Assembly: GCA_900323505.1 (NCBI GenBank)
Contig: OOIN01000033.1
Location: 62,001 to 126,000, forward strand
Length of the DNA stretch: 64,000 nucleotides
Source: Ustilago trichophora
Lineage: Eukaryota; Basidiomycota; Ustilaginomycetes; Ustilaginales; Ustilaginaceae
Reading direction: 5' to 3'
Below are positions 19,199 to 31,200 of this stretch, in pieces (the first letter of the stretch is position 1; every line of letters begins with the position of its first letter). Both the position numbers and the translations under genes were made by a program. Under the pieces are notes generated by a model. The model saw only the letters and a program-made list of their open reading frames with translations, made no database searches and was not told where the DNA came from.

Positions 19199-20691
19199 CC
19201 AGTGGGTCTGTGCAGTGCAGGCCCTCTGCATGCTCAAGGAATGAGGGGAAAGAATGAAAAAAATGAAAAAGGGGAAAAATGGATTTGCGGTTATGGATCT
19301 GCGGCTAAGGGTTGCCGATTCTATTATGAACCACTTCTGACCCACATTGAGCCATTCCTATCCACCACCACCATATTGAAATTTGGCACAAGTGCTTTGC
19401 CTTGCTTGCCAATGATTCTACCATGCCTTTGGTGCGGTATTTTGTTTGAAAATTTCAATTCCTGTTACCTTTGGCATCTGGCTAGCCACACTTTACCTCA
19501 ATCTCTTTCAACTGAGCTCAAACATTGCTTCTGTATCATGTTTTGTCAAAATGAGCCTGTTAGACTGAATTTGGCACTTGATAATCAAGCTGTATGTGAT
19601 ACTGGCCGTTTGTGTGAGGATTGCCAAATGCTGTTGAACTTTCATTGAATAATGTGACTGTCGTACACGGAAGCACAAACAATGTATGACAGAGAAAGGA
19701 TAAAAGTGATTTGCAAGCATCAGATTGCCAAAGTGGCTTACTTGCCCTTCCATTTCCTGGACCTGCTGCGCTGATGGTAATGATCTTCACTGTCATCATC
19801 AATCACAATAGCCTCTCCTTTGTAATACATCCTACTGACAAGGCATCATACTCACCCAACACCAGTTTGTAGCCAGCCTTTCTGTGAAGCTTTGTGCTTG
19901 GACAGACTCCATCAATTTGCCTTACCCTCCTGTCCTTTGGACAAACAGGAACAGTTGGACAACAGGATATTGCCTCTGAATGTACCTTGATGTACATTTG
20001 ATTGTCAGGGGTCTCTGATCCCCTTGCTTTGGTTTTTGCATTGGCACAGGCAATACTAGCTCATTGATGCTTCCTGATTTTGAATCCTCTCTGTACTTGG
20101 CAGTAGCCCATGTCAATACAATTAATGGCTCTTACAGTGATCATGTTATCTTGCCTAAAAAGCACCAAGCTTGGGACTGGGGTTGGGACACTGATCACTC
20201 CTCCAACAATAATGTCCAGCCTCAGCTACTTTGACACTTCTCAAGGCTTCAGTCTGGTGGTCACAGCTTGGTACTCCCTTCCCCTGATGTCTGATTGCTC
20301 CAAAAGAGGAGTTGGATTTGCCAAGTGGGTCTGCTGACAATGGACCACATTGCCGCATCTCTGGATGAGGCTCTTCATGGTTGCCATGATGCCCCAAGGG
20401 ATGAACACATTGCCTGTTGTGCTGTGAGGCATGTCAATGCCACCACATACTTATTCTCTTCACCTTCTGACCTTCAAGCAAGATGAACTAAATCTTCAAG
20501 CTTACCACCATCACAAAGAAGTGTACCATTATTGCATCATTCAATGAGCTCAATGGCTGCTGCCAGGCTCAACAAACCAGCAGTGTTTGAACAGTGCCTC
20601 ACACTCTTTGCATGCAGAAAGTTTGAAAGCAGTGATTAACCATCTACCAGGACACAACACTGTGAGATCCAGAGTTCTGACACAACCAAGC

Positions 20692-20692
<1 letters not shown>
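19199..20692. other. Degenerate repeat-derived region
   Basis: Positions 19194-19335 are the continuation of the older repeat split by the LTR element. The rest to 20692 is visibly richer in A/T than its neighbours and stop-rich in all frames; short ORFs do not join into a recognisable protein. I see no intact gene. Confidence 0.5.

Positions 20693-20723
<31 letters not shown>
20693..20723 (+). repeat. Poly-A tract (31 A)
   Basis: An uninterrupted A-run between the repeat-derived region and the Pin1 promoter. It may be the tail of a retroposed sequence or a promoter poly(dA:dT) element. Confidence 0.95.
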
Positions 20724-20724
<1 letters not shown>

Positions 20725-20883
20725 ATTGCGCTCGGTCCAACTTGCTCCACTGGCACAATGGACGTGCGAGAAGATCTGTTCAAAAAAGTCGGACCCTGTC
20801 GACAGCCGACACTTTACAGCGACACTCTCTCCATCACAACAACCAACATTAGACGTCTTCCACCGTTCACATTATAAAGCAAG

Positions 20884-21691
20884 ATGTCCGTAAGTAGCCT
20901 AGGCAGCAAAGAGCTTGTTAGAATGGCAGAAATTGACGCGGAATCCTTTGGCATCGTGCCCTGTGTGCTGTGGTGTAAGTCTCAGTGGGAGATCCGATTT
21001 AGCAACTCGCGCCGTCTCCCGTACTTTTACGACCCTGTGTCGCAGCAGTCGACATGGGAGATTCCAGAGGGCCATACAGAAGAATCGATTCGTTCGCTGC
21101 CCGGTGCCAAATATTTGGATCCTGCTAATGCCCCCGGTGGAGCTGCTGACAAGCCGGACAAGGTGCGAGCTAGCCACCTTCTCATCAAGCATGCTGGCAG
21201 TCGCAGACCTAGCTCGTGGAAAGAGGTCAGTATTTCACTCTTGGCTCTGTGTTCGTATCTATGATTAAGGAAGCTGACCAAATGCCTCTTCTATGCTGCG
21301 TCTTGGTGATATAGGCCAACATCACTCGCTCTAAAGAGGAGGCTATCGAGCAGCTCAGGAAGTTTGAGCAGGAGCTTCAGCAGGACTCGAGCAAGGACAA
21401 GTTTGCCTCGCTTGCCAGTGTCAATTCGTGAGTGCAACAATCAAAATCGCTTGGACAGAGCAGGACATCACCACTGCGGTTCCTCGGCCACAATTCTGAC
21501 ACTCTCTGATGTATGCCTGACACACAAACAGTGACTGCTCCTCGGCACGGGCCGGCGGCGACCTGGGCTTCTTCCAGCGCGGACAGATGCAGAAGCCTTT
21601 CGAGGACGCTGCTTTCGGACTCAAAGTTGGCGAGCTCAGCAGCATCGTCGACACCGACAGCGGTGTGCACCTTATCTACCGCACTGCCTAA
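20884..21691 (+). CDS. ESS1: Pin1/Ess1-type peptidyl-prolyl cis-trans isomerase (WW + parvulin), four exons
   Basis: Exons 20884-20889, 20986-21225, 21315-21427 and 21532-21691 total 519 nt, or 172 residues. Exon 1 codes only Met-Ser before GTAAGT. The product begins [19 protein letters not shown], a WW domain with both Trp (STWEIPEG), followed by the parvulin domain: [19 protein letters not shown], a helix rich in Glu/Lys, [29 protein letters not shown] and VHLIYRTA. The basic Arg-Arg pair after KHAGS is the phosphate-binding site, so it should act on phosphoSer/Thr-Pro, for example in the RNA polymerase II C-terminal tail. Intron 1 is 96 nt and open, so retaining it would add an N-terminal extension; the spliced form matches family length. 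Confidence 0.93.
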
Positions 21692-21851
21692 CGCCACCTG
21701 ACAAACATATCTCAGACATCATACCACACATTTAAATCATCATTCGCATCGGTGTGGGGTCTCGTGAAATAGGATCAGACTGGCGATGTTGTCAGAGTGT
21801 ATTATGAAAGCGCCAACTTAAAGAAGGGCGGCATAGGACATGCAAGAAAGA

Positions 21852-22468
21852 TCAGAGCTTCTCGAGGCGACCCTTGATGTGGTCGTGGATCTTGGCGAGG
21901 TCCTCCTTGGCAGGTTGTGTGGCGGGCCAGCCGACACCGAGACCTTGCTTCTCGTCCGGCTTGGGGATGACATGGACTGGGATATCCTCGGTGTCGAGAG
22001 TGTAGAGTCAAAGTCAGCGGAGGTGTCTTGAATTTATCAAAGGTCGATACGGGTCGGAGAGACGACTTACAGTGTACGTGGTCGACCATCTGGTGAGCCA
22101 TGCGACCGTTGTTCTGCAGAATGTTGTACTGCTCAGCACCAGTAGCGATGGCGATCTTTTTGGCTACAGGGAGCAACTCGGTCAAGTGCTCATCTGGAAT
22201 GTCGTGCAGCTTGGCACCGTGGTGCTTGGGAATCACTAGAGCATGGCCTTCCGAGATCGGACCGATATCTGCAAAGCATACGTCCAAGGCGAGTGATTGG
22301 CAGTGTCAGTATGATCTTATGTTTACCAACCAGGACATGGGTGCAATTTGTGTGAGAATGCATACCGAGGAAAGCGTAAGTCTTGTCCGAGTCATACAGC
22401 TTGAGCGAAGGGATCTGGCCGGCAATGATCTTGCAAAAGATGCAGTTGGCGTCGGTCTTTGCAGCCAT
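21852..22468 (-). CDS. HNT1: HIT-family nucleotide hydrolase (Hint1/Hnt1 adenosine phosphoramidase), three exons
   Basis: Exons 22366-22468, 22071-22268 and 21852-21976 total 426 nt, or 141 residues. Introns have GTATGC and GTAAGT donors and TTTGCAG and CCCAG acceptors. The protein starts MAAKTDANCIFCKIIAG with the zinc-type Cys pair of Hint proteins, continues ISEGHALVIPKHH and NNGRMAHQMVDHVHFHVIPKP, and ends in an ordinary helix. The last splice restores the catalytic HVHFHV histidine triad. Hint1-type enzymes cleave AMP-lysine and other adenosine phosphoramidates. The gene is convergent with the Pin1 gene, about 160 nt apart. Confidence 0.93.
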
Positions 22469-23296
22469 TTTGAAGAGAGCACGGGTGGGGGCGAAGGCGA
22501 AAATGATGGGCGACGAGTGTGGTGAAGGCAGTGACGAAGCTCGTCGGAGATCTACTGATGTTGGCGTGCAAGATGATTAGAAAGGAGAAGGTATCAATCA
22601 GTGTTTGAGAAGGGGAGCTTTGACTTTCCCCGGGCTTGGACCCAACCTGACACTGATCCATGCACGTTTGGCCACAACTACAGTATATTCAAAGAGTGGA
22701 GGACACACGACATCGATTTTTCAGAGCTGCGACGTGTTAGACCGTTTACTTGATTCTAATTGTATCACGTGATGCTTTCGCGCAGCATCAATCTAGGACA
22801 CGCGCGTAAATGCGAAATTCGGCAGAGGTGGAGCGTCGGAGTGTTTGTGTTTCTACAAAGCGAATGAGACTGTCGTTTCTCACAGCGTAGGCGCTTCTTC
22901 TTGCACTGTAGTCCAGTCAAGCTGGACGGAAGTCGGAGACCATGACCACCCAGCCCAATGCATAGCGAATGTCCGCATTCAGGGTGTTGTCGCTGCCTCA
23001 ATTTCTTTCTGTTCAATCATTCTTTGGCATCCCAACACCATCCTCAACAACGCATCGACATTTCGACTCTCGAGTCCACCAAGATATCGCCAAGACGATC
23101 GTACCAACTTTCAGCAGGACCTGCATCCCGTCTGGCAGCTCGCAACGCAACACAGCAAAGATTGATGTGGACCTATACACTTTAAGATCTCCATCGATCT
23201 TCCTCAAGACAAGACGCTAGCAGTCCTCAATTCAGTCCCACAACCCCTTTGATATCCGAGCCCATCTAGCTCGAACCCCCTCACAGCACTTCAGCT
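22469..23296. other. Divergent promoter region between HIT and FHA genes
   Basis: No gene is seen. It holds both upstream regions; the last 150 nt before 23297 are C-rich and purine-poor, as in fungal 5' UTRs. Confidence 0.6.
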
Positions 23297-26200
23297 ATGC
23301 TCAACTCCCTTCGTCGCTCGTTTGGCATGAGCCCAAGCTCGTCCAACGTTCCAGCAGACTATCTAGGCAAGAGCGACGTACCAGTCGGCGTTCTCTCCCC
23401 ATCCAACGGACCCAATACGTTCATCCCCTTGCGTCGATCCAACAGCTTCACCAATTTCTTCTCGCCTTCTCGTCCTTCATCACCTGTCAAGGACAACATG
23501 AATCAGAACAACGCCAAGGTCTTCACATCTCCCGCCAAAGCATCGTCATCCGGGCTCAATGAGGAGGCTGAAGAGGACCCAGTCCTGGCTTTCCTAGTTC
23601 TCCTCGACAAGAAGGGAAGGCAGAAGCAACGCTACCCCATTCAGAGCCTCACCACCACTATGGGTCGTGCAGAGGACAATGACGTTCGCTTCCTCGTCAG
23701 CGATGTCAGTCGGCACCACTGCGCCATTGAGATCGAGATCGAACAAGAACAGGGATCAGACAACACAAAAGCCTTCTTGCAAGTCTTGGGGGCCAATGGT
23801 GTACTCCTCAATGGAACGCAAGCTTATCCGGCACCCCGCGGATCTGGCAGGTACGAGCTTCACACAGCAGACTCTATAATTGTGGCCAAGCGATCCTTTA
23901 TCTTCGAGCTCCCTCTTCCCACACCTTCGCAGTCTCAGGTCAACATCTTCTCCTCACCCGTAAAGGGCAGCGCACCATCTGCTGTTCCTCAGACCACTGC
24001 CACCACCCACAAAAGACGCGTCAGGATGAGCCTAGTCAATGCAGCTCAGATCGACACTCCTGCTCGCTCTTCAGCTTGCTCGTCCAAAAAGCTGGCCTCC
24101 CCTGCAAAATTCAGCAGCGAGGAGCGCGAGGCACGCAGAGCCAACGGCCTCCAGCGTTTCATGGAATCCGCCAACGTCAGCCCGTCCAAATCCAACAAGA
24201 AGAAAGCTCGACAGAGCCTCACTTCTTCCACTCCCGTCGCCGACATGTTTGCCACACCTGTCAAGAGCCGCACTGTTAGGATCGAGCCCAAGACAGCGCC
24301 GCCCAAGCAAGTCAGCTTCAGTCTCTATTCCAACTCGTATTCGGGTAGACTCAGCCCCGTCAAGCAGATGAGGATGATGCCACCGCTCGACACCATGAGA
24401 GAGGAACAGGACAGCAGCTTCCGAAGTGACAAAGAGCAGCTCGAGGGGGCTGCGGCTGAGGCAGTGGAAGAAGAGAACAGCGCAGAATCTCAGCAAGACG
24501 AGATATTGGAGGACATTGTTATTGTAGAAGAGCTCGAGCAGGAGCTCGAGAAGCCTGAAGTAGCAACCGCAGAGGGTGAGCTCGAGCGAGAGCCAGTGCC
24601 TGTCGGCGTGGACGGCCCTTATTGCGATATGGATGACGAGGAGAACTCCGAAAACATTCCGCCGTCGACTCCTGGCAGCAGTTCCACAGCCAGTGGCTCT
24701 CCCAACAAGAGCGGCGGTCCCAAGCGCCCCAAGCGTCGAAGCAGCTTCTTTGGCCGGGCTGGTCCCTTCCGAGGCATCAGTCTAGGATTCTACGCGGAAG
24801 AGCGAAGTGAACCTGATCAGCCCGCTGAAGACGCTCAAGTCCAGGTACCGGAGCCTGAGCTGCCAGCTCAGCAGGCCGAGGATGATTACTCGGATGCCTT
24901 GGATGTGGAACCTACACCAATGGAAGAGGAAGAGATCGCCCATGAGCCCCAAGCAAGTCCTGTGACACGACGCATTTCTTCGAAACCAATGATGCTCGGC
25001 ATCAGCAAGACGCCCTCCCCCGTCAAGAAGCAGCATTTCGTTGGTCTCACGCCGCTTCCTCGACGTCCTCGACTCAGCCTCACCACCAGGCGCAGAGTCT
25101 CCCTCCGCACGCAGACGCTCCTCCGATCCAGCGAGGCATATGCGGATCGACTCTTCCTTCCTCCACCTCCTCCGACGCCGTCCAGCGCTGGTCCCTCTGG
25201 GCTCTCTAAATCCATGTCGATGCCCTCTAACCTCTCGGCCATGGCTCCCATGCAGCCGCCGCCTGCGTTTGACACTTCTTGCTCCTTCGAAGCTGATCTC
25301 CACGAGGACGGAGAGGACTTGCAGAGTACTCCAGTGCAGGAGATCGATTTTGAATCGCAGCTCGACCCTGCGCTGAGCGAGGAGGAGGCTGAACCATGGA
25401 AGGATTCGGATGATGACGAGGACGAAGTCGACCAGAGTCTGTCTGTCCTCTCGCCATCGCCGCCGAAGGCACCTGTGTACAACTTCAGCCCGGTCAAGAC
25501 TTCGAGCCTGCCGCAATTCGCCACGCCCCAGCCCGTGTCCAAGTCGCACTCTCGTCGCATCTCGATGCCACCCGCCGGTGCTTCTGACGCTAAGCCTTCG
25601 ATCCGCTCGACGCTGGTCCGTCTGCAGATTAGCGGCGCTGGTGAGCGCATTGTCCACGAGGCTTTCCGCAAAAGTGAGGACGTGGAACTCAGCTCCTGCT
25701 CTCAGCAATCGTCTCCGACCAAGGCGAGAAAAGTGGTGCGAGTTTCGGACGTCGGCCTCCCAGCAACTGAGGTGTCGATGGGCTTCGATGTAGTCCAGGA
25801 CTCAGCTATCGAGCAAGACTCAGAAAAGATCGCCGAAGCTCTCAACAATCTTTTCACAGCTGAGGAAGGAGAGCTGACCGACGACGAGTTGATTGCAGAA
25901 GAAGAGGAGGAGGAGGAAGAGGAGCAGGAGGAGATTGTACAGATCAGCTCGAAAGCACAAGAGAGTCCATCTCGTCTTACCACTGCTCAAGTCGCTGCTC
26001 TGCAGCCTCCTCAAACACCTGCTGCCCTCAACTCGGTTCGTCATCTCTTCTCGGCGGCATCTGCAGCTCCTGCCACTCCTGATATGCACGGCCTAGCCTA
26101 TATGCTTCAAGAAAACAGCCCAGAGAAGCCACCTCAGTATGGAACTCTGGGTGACCGCATGCGATCTGATCCCGAGATCGTAAAGCTTCTTTCACCCGTC

Positions 26201-27799
26201 AAGACATCTCCCAAGAAGAAGGGTACACCCAGCTCTAGCCCAATCAAGTCGAGCCCAGTGAAGGGACGACGTGGGGTACGTCGAAGCGAGGCCGCCGAAC
26301 TGCTTTTGCCTTTTCCAGCAACTCCTCGGGCCATCGCCTCTCGACCAGACATTCCTTCGCCTGCAGTTACACCATTGCCAGAATCAGTTGTAGCGTCGCC
26401 TCTAGAAGCGGCAGCGGTGCAGCCTGCTTTCGAGGCAGAGCTGCACGTTACCATGTTAGATGCGACTTCGATGGATGCTGAAAACGAAGCCATCGCTCAG
26501 GCATTTGTGCAGGCTCAGGAGACCGACGCGCCACTTGTTTCGGAGGTAGAAGAGCAGGATGACAAAGTCGAACAAGACGCAGAAGTCGAAGCAACTCCCA
26601 CTGAACAGATCGAAGAGGAGATCCAGCTCGTGAAGGTGGCAGAAGAAGAAGAGCCTGTAGCTCTGCCCAAGGCTGGGGAAGTCGCACAAGTCGAGATGCT
26701 GGAAGGACCGACTGAACCCGTTCAAGAGGTGGAGGATGTGGTCACTGTGGAAGTTGCGGAAGAGCCCGCGGTCCCAGTGGTTGCACCAATCGCCGCGGAG
26801 GAGAAAGCTCCCAGTGTCGACATTGAAGTGCAGACGCCTGTGGAGACATCACCTTCCAAGAGCCGAGCCTCTCGTCGCGCCGCATCTACGTCCCCAACTA
26901 AGCGAACAGCCCGTTCCGCTTCTCCCAGCAAGCGTGCCGCTCGTTCTTCTCCTGTCAAGCATGCTGTCGCTGCTCCTGCTGCCGAGATCTTCGCCGAAGA
27001 GCCCTTCGACAATTTTATTGCTCTACCTACTGAACAGGCGCAAGGAGAGGACGAAGCTCAGCCCGAGTCAGACATGGTCGGGCCCGAATCTCCTTCCAAG
27101 CCCACGCGCCGAACCGGCGGCCGCAAAGCCAAAAAAGCCGCCGCGGAAGCAATTTCGGCGACTCTCGTCTCGGAGGTTGCTCCTCAGCCATCGCCCGAGA
27201 AGTCGACTCGACGAAGCAAGGCAACCGCGGTCAAGAAGATCGAGGTTGAGGAAGTGGAACAGGAGAAAAAGGAGGAAAGCGAGCAAGAGAAGGAAGAGGC
27301 AGTCCAAGAGGCGCCCAAGCGCGCCACCCGAACCCGTGCTACTCGTGCAGCTGCGGCTGCGACAAAGCCTGTACGTACGACTAGGACTAGGGCTGCAAAG
27401 TTGGCTGCTCCGACTATGCCTTCTTCCAGCGCTGGTTACGGTGATGACGAAGCAAGTGAGTCGGACGAGCCCGCGCCTTCGACTAGAAGCAAGCGTACGA
27501 CCGCGACGCGCACTCGCACAGCCACTGCTGCTCGTACAAAGACTACCAGGGCAACCAAGACCACGACAGCCGCAGTCGACAGCAGCGAAGCTGAGGGTGA
27601 AGATGACAATGAAAATGAGGAGGAGGAAGAAACTCCTGCAACAAAGACTCGAGCTCGCTCGACCCGTGCCAAAGCCTCTACCACCACAACGTGCAAAGGT
27701 AGGGGCAAAGCACAGGCTGACCATGAGGAAGTAGCTACCTCTTCGTCAGCTGCAACAACTCGATCCGGTCGCACAACTCGACGCACCGCCGCAAAGTAA
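23297..27799 (+). CDS. Large FHA-domain protein with many Ser/Thr-Pro-Lys motifs
   Basis: An intronless 1,500-residue ORF. An FHA domain spans about residues 97-206 with its phosphothreonine-binding landmarks: MGRAEDNDV, DVSRHH and GANGVLLNG. The rest is predicted disordered, rich in SPVK, SPSK and SPTK motifs throughout (for instance SPVK near residue 64), with acidic Glu stretches in the middle and an Arg/Ala/Thr/Lys-rich tail resembling chromatin-binding basic tails. A KQVSF motif near residue 340 fits a PP1-docking RVxF-type sequence. This architecture recalls chromosome-periphery FHA proteins such as Ki-67 or mediator proteins such as MDC1, but no orthology can be claimed. Likely nuclear and CDK-regulated, by inference from the motifs. 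Confidence 0.8.
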   Translation: MLNSLRRSFGMSPSSSNVPADYLGKSDVPVGVLSPSNGPNTFIPLRRSNSFTNFFSPSRPSSPVKDNMNQNNAKVFTSPAKASSSGLNEEAEEDPVLAFLVLLDKKGRQKQRYPIQSLTTTMGRAEDNDVRFLVSDVSRHHCAIEIEIEQEQGSDNTKAFLQVLGANGVLLNGTQAYPAPRGSGRYELHTADSIIVAKRSFIFELPLPTPSQSQVNIFSSPVKGSAPSAVPQTTATTHKRRVRMSLVNAAQIDTPARSSACSSKKLASPAKFSSEEREARRANGLQRFMESANVSPSKSNKKKARQSLTSSTPVADMFATPVKSRTVRIEPKTAPPKQVSFSLYSNSYSGRLSPVKQMRMMPPLDTMREEQDSSFRSDKEQLEGAAAEAVEEENSAESQQDEILEDIVIVEELEQELEKPEVATAEGELEREPVPVGVDGPYCDMDDEENSENIPPSTPGSSSTASGSPNKSGGPKRPKRRSSFFGRAGPFRGISLGFYAEERSEPDQPAEDAQVQVPEPELPAQQAEDDYSDALDVEPTPMEEEEIAHEPQASPVTRRISSKPMMLGISKTPSPVKKQHFVGLTPLPRRPRLSLTTRRRVSLRTQTLLRSSEAYADRLFLPPPPPTPSSAGPSGLSKSMSMPSNLSAMAPMQPPPAFDTSCSFEADLHEDGEDLQSTPVQEIDFESQLDPALSEEEAEPWKDSDDDEDEVDQSLSVLSPSPPKAPVYNFSPVKTSSLPQFATPQPVSKSHSRRISMPPAGASDAKPSIRSTLVRLQISGAGERIVHEAFRKSEDVELSSCSQQSSPTKARKVVRVSDVGLPATEVSMGFDVVQDSAIEQDSEKIAEALNNLFTAEEGELTDDELIAEEEEEEEEEQEEIVQISSKAQESPSRLTTAQVAALQPPQTPAALNSVRHLFSAASAAPATPDMHGLAYMLQENSPEKPPQYGTLGDRMRSDPEIVKLLSPVKTSPKKKGTPSSSPIKSSPVKGRRGVRRSEAAELLLPFPATPRAIASRPDIPSPAVTPLPESVVASPLEAAAVQPAFEAELHVTMLDATSMDAENEAIAQAFVQAQETDAPLVSEVEEQDDKVEQDAEVEATPTEQIEEEIQLVKVAEEEEPVALPKAGEVAQVEMLEGPTEPVQEVEDVVTVEVAEEPAVPVVAPIAAEEKAPSVDIEVQTPVETSPSKSRASRRAASTSPTKRTARSASPSKRAARSSPVKHAVAAPAAEIFAEEPFDNFIALPTEQAQGEDEAQPESDMVGPESPSKPTRRTGGRKAKKAAAEAISATLVSEVAPQPSPEKSTRRSKATAVKKIEVEEVEQEKKEESEQEKEEAVQEAPKRATRTRATRAAAAATKPVRTTRTRAAKLAAPTMPSSSAGYGDDEASESDEPAPSTRSKRTTATRTRTATAARTKTTRATKTTTAAVDSSEAEGEDDNENEEEEETPATKTRARSTRAKASTTTTCKGRGKAQADHEEVATSSSAATTRSGRTTRRTAAK

Positions 27800-28249
27800 A
27801 AACACTTGTTTGAAATCTGCTGTACTGTACACAGCCACCTTTCGTTTTCTTTCACCCAATATTCGCTATCAGCTTCTGTCATGAGATCTTGTTGTCCGTC
27901 TATTGCAAGCTATTCACAGTTTTGCTTTACCTCTATGTTGCAGTGCGTTCTGTGTACAGGATAAAAAAGGAAGCAAGAGTGTCGAGTGAGGTCGGAGTCG
28001 GGTACCGGCAAATTCGGCTATCAAAGAACCCTGTCGAGTAGGATTTCCGGTTCACCGGCTACGAAATGCGTATTTTTGGCGGCGTCCGTGCTTACCCCGG
28101 ACCCCACACTCCTTGTCTTCCTATATCTTTGACCACATGCGCTGTATTTGCACCTTCTTTGCGCCTCTTACAGACAGTCCCTATCGCTGCGTCCATATCT
28201 TGACGCCTTCGTCTCCAGTAGAAACGGTCAACATCAACAAGCCATCGCG
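27800..28249. other. Spacer between FHA and carboxylase genes
   Basis: No gene is seen. The carboxylase reading frame is open upstream to about 28148 but without an ATG. TACTGTACA occurs near 27823. Confidence 0.5.
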
Positions 28250-31200
28250 ATGCTAGAACCTAAACGAATTCTCATAGCCAACCGCGGCGAGATAGCCTGC
28301 CGCTTGATCCGCACCTATCAACTGTTCCCCCTCAGCCCCAGCACACCTCGCCTTCAATCCGTCGCCATATACACTCCCTCTGAGTACAACGCACTGCACG
28401 TTTCTCTCGCCGACGCCTCGCACCGGCTCTCAGGCGAAGGGCCAAGAGCATACCTCGACAGCGAGGCCATTGTTGCGGCGGCAAAGCAGCATCAATGTTG
28501 GGGTGTTGCACCAGGCTATGGCTTCTTGAGCGAGGATGCGAGATTTGCCAAGCTGTGCGAGGAAAACGGACTGGTATTTTTGGGTCCGACAGATGGGCAA
28601 CTGGCCAAGTTGGGGGATAAGGTGGTAGCTAGGGAACTGGCAAAGAGCCTCAATGTGCCCGTATTGGAAGGTACCGACGCTTCTTCGTCCTCAGCGCGCG
28701 AAGACATTCTGAAGTTCGCCTCAACAGTTCCAGCTGGCGGAAAGATTATCTTGAAAGCGGCAAATGGCGGAGGAGGAAGAGGCATTCGAGTGGTCCCAAT
28801 TCAGCCCAATCCGACCGAAACGACACGAGCCATCACGGAAGCCTACGAATCATGCACTCGCGAAGCAGCAGCCTCCTTCGGCGACGGAAAAGTCTATGCA
28901 GAACGCTTCTTGGTCAACGCAAAGCATGTCGAGGTGCAAGTCTTGGGTGATGGTCTCGGAGGAGTGTGTCATTTTTGGGATCGCGAGTGCTCGCTCCAAC
29001 GCCGCAACCAGAAGCTGATAGAGATCGCGCCTGCCCCGCATCTCCCGCCGCAGCTTCGGACAGAAATGCTCAATGCCGCTCTGCGGCTTGCTGCGGAGGT
29101 GAAGTTGCGGAGCCTGGCCACAATCGAGTTCCTTGTGGAGGAAGGAGGCAATTTTTACTTTATGGAAGCCAACCCGAGAATCCAGGTCGAACATACGATC
29201 ACGGAGAACGTCACAGGCCACGATTTGGTCGCGCTCCAGTTGCTTGTGGGGCTTGGTCACTCGCTCAGAGATCTCGGGCTCACAGAAGCCTCAGCTTCAC
29301 CATTCCCGAGCAAGACAGCAATCCAGACAAGAGTCAACGCCGAATCTTTCAGAGGAGAGACGGATCAAACCCATCCCGAATCCGGTTCCATCTCTTCCCT
29401 GATCTGGCCCGTTGGCGGAAGTGTGAGAATAGAAACGGCTGCACATGCCCCACATCCCCGATTGGGTCAGTACACCGTCAATCCGCTCTTCGACAGCTTG
29501 CTGGCAAAAGTGATTGTAACAGCGCCGACGTATGAGTCTGCGGTGGATGCGGCGAAGCGGGCGCTGGAAGGTACGAGCATCAGCGGCGTGAGAACGAACA
29601 TTCCCTTCCTTCTGGCTTTGCTCAGCGACGGCGGGGTGAAGAAAGGTCTGCAACACATCCATACGGTACAAGCTGGGTTCAAGGGTTACTTGGACTATTC
29701 GAACCGAATCCAGGCTGAAATCGAGGTTCAGCATGGTGGGACGAACGCGGAAAGAGTACAGGGAGCACAACAAAAGGAAGGATGGAAGGAGCAGCCTGGC
29801 AAGCATGCAGTCAAATCGCATCTCACAGGGATGGTGATCAAAGTTACAGTCAAGGAGGGAGAAACGATTGTAGTGGGCCAGGAATTGGCTGTGTTGGAAG
29901 CGATGAAGATGGAGCATGTCATCCGGTCTTCTGTTGGAGGTGTCGTGGACAAGGTGGTCGTTAAGCAAAGCGGCGTTGTCAACAGCTCAGATGTTCTGCT
30001 CGTCCTCGATACCTCCAGCAACTCCTCGGACGCTTTTGGTGAAGACAGTGCTTTGTTGGCAGCTGCGGCCGCAGAGGATCCCAACGTGCCCCGCCCAGAG
30101 CTCAAGGAATTGCAGCAGCGCCGATTGGCCATCGCTGACGCCGGTCGCACAGCCGCAGTCACAAAACGTCACGCTAGAGGCTTCCGTACGGTTCGCGAAA
30201 ACCTATCCATGCTGATCGACCCGGACTCGCTGATCGAGTACGGTGATCTCGCACTGGCGGCGCAGAGGAAGCGAACACCTCTTCCCGACTTGATCGCCAA
30301 AACAAGTGGTGATGGCCTAGTCACTGGTTTCGCCCGTATCCAGGGCCACACAGTCGGCCTGATCATGGGAGACTATATGGTTCTTGCCGGCACTCAAGGA
30401 TATTTCCACCACTTGAAGCTGGATAGGATTCTCATGGCGGTGCTGTCGCATCCTGCTCCGCTGGTGCTGTATGCCGAGGGAGGAGGTGGAAGGCCAGGAG
30501 ATACAGACCATCAGACGGCAAGCGGGTTGATGACGCCCAGTTTTGCGCTAATGGGGCAGGTGCAGGCGCAAGGAATTCCGATTGTTGGTGTGGCAAATGG
30601 ATATGTGTTTGCTGGGAACGCGGCCATTTTGGGGACGTGTGACATTGTGATCGCCACGAAAGGGGGGAATGCGGTGCTTGCAAATGGGCAGAAAGTGGGA
30701 AGCACTTCGATAGGTATGGCGGGTACAGCGATGATCGAAGCGGGTGGACTGGGTGTGTTCGGCTCGGACGAGATCGGCCCAACTTCCATTCACGCTGTCA
30801 CCGGAGGGGTTGATGTTGTAGTGGATGACGAAGACGCGGCTGCTGCGATGACGAGGAAGATCATGAGCTTCTTCACCACACCACAGCTGGCTGAGAGGCA
30901 ATGGGATTATTCATCCGACGCCAAGCTCCTTCGCACGTGTGTGCCGTCGGTTGCTGAACGACGTCGGGCATTCGACATGCGCCGTGTGATCTCCCTCCTC
31001 GTGGATGATAACACCTTCGTCGAGCTTTCCCCTCACTGGGGTCCTGACATGATCACCGGCTTTGCTCGCATCAAAGGCCATGCGGTAGCCATTCTCGCCA
31101 ACGACCCCACAGCTCCGCTTGGTGGAGCAATCGACATCAACGCAGCTCTCAAAGCCATCCGTCTACTGAAATTACTGACACGTACTCGGGCAGTTCACCT

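Noticed and set aside
20890..20985. Unspliced Pin1 start with a 32-residue insertion
   Set aside because: The 96-nt segment has GTAAGT and CTCAG ends, and removing it gives the ordinary Pin1 start; retention remains possible but less likely.
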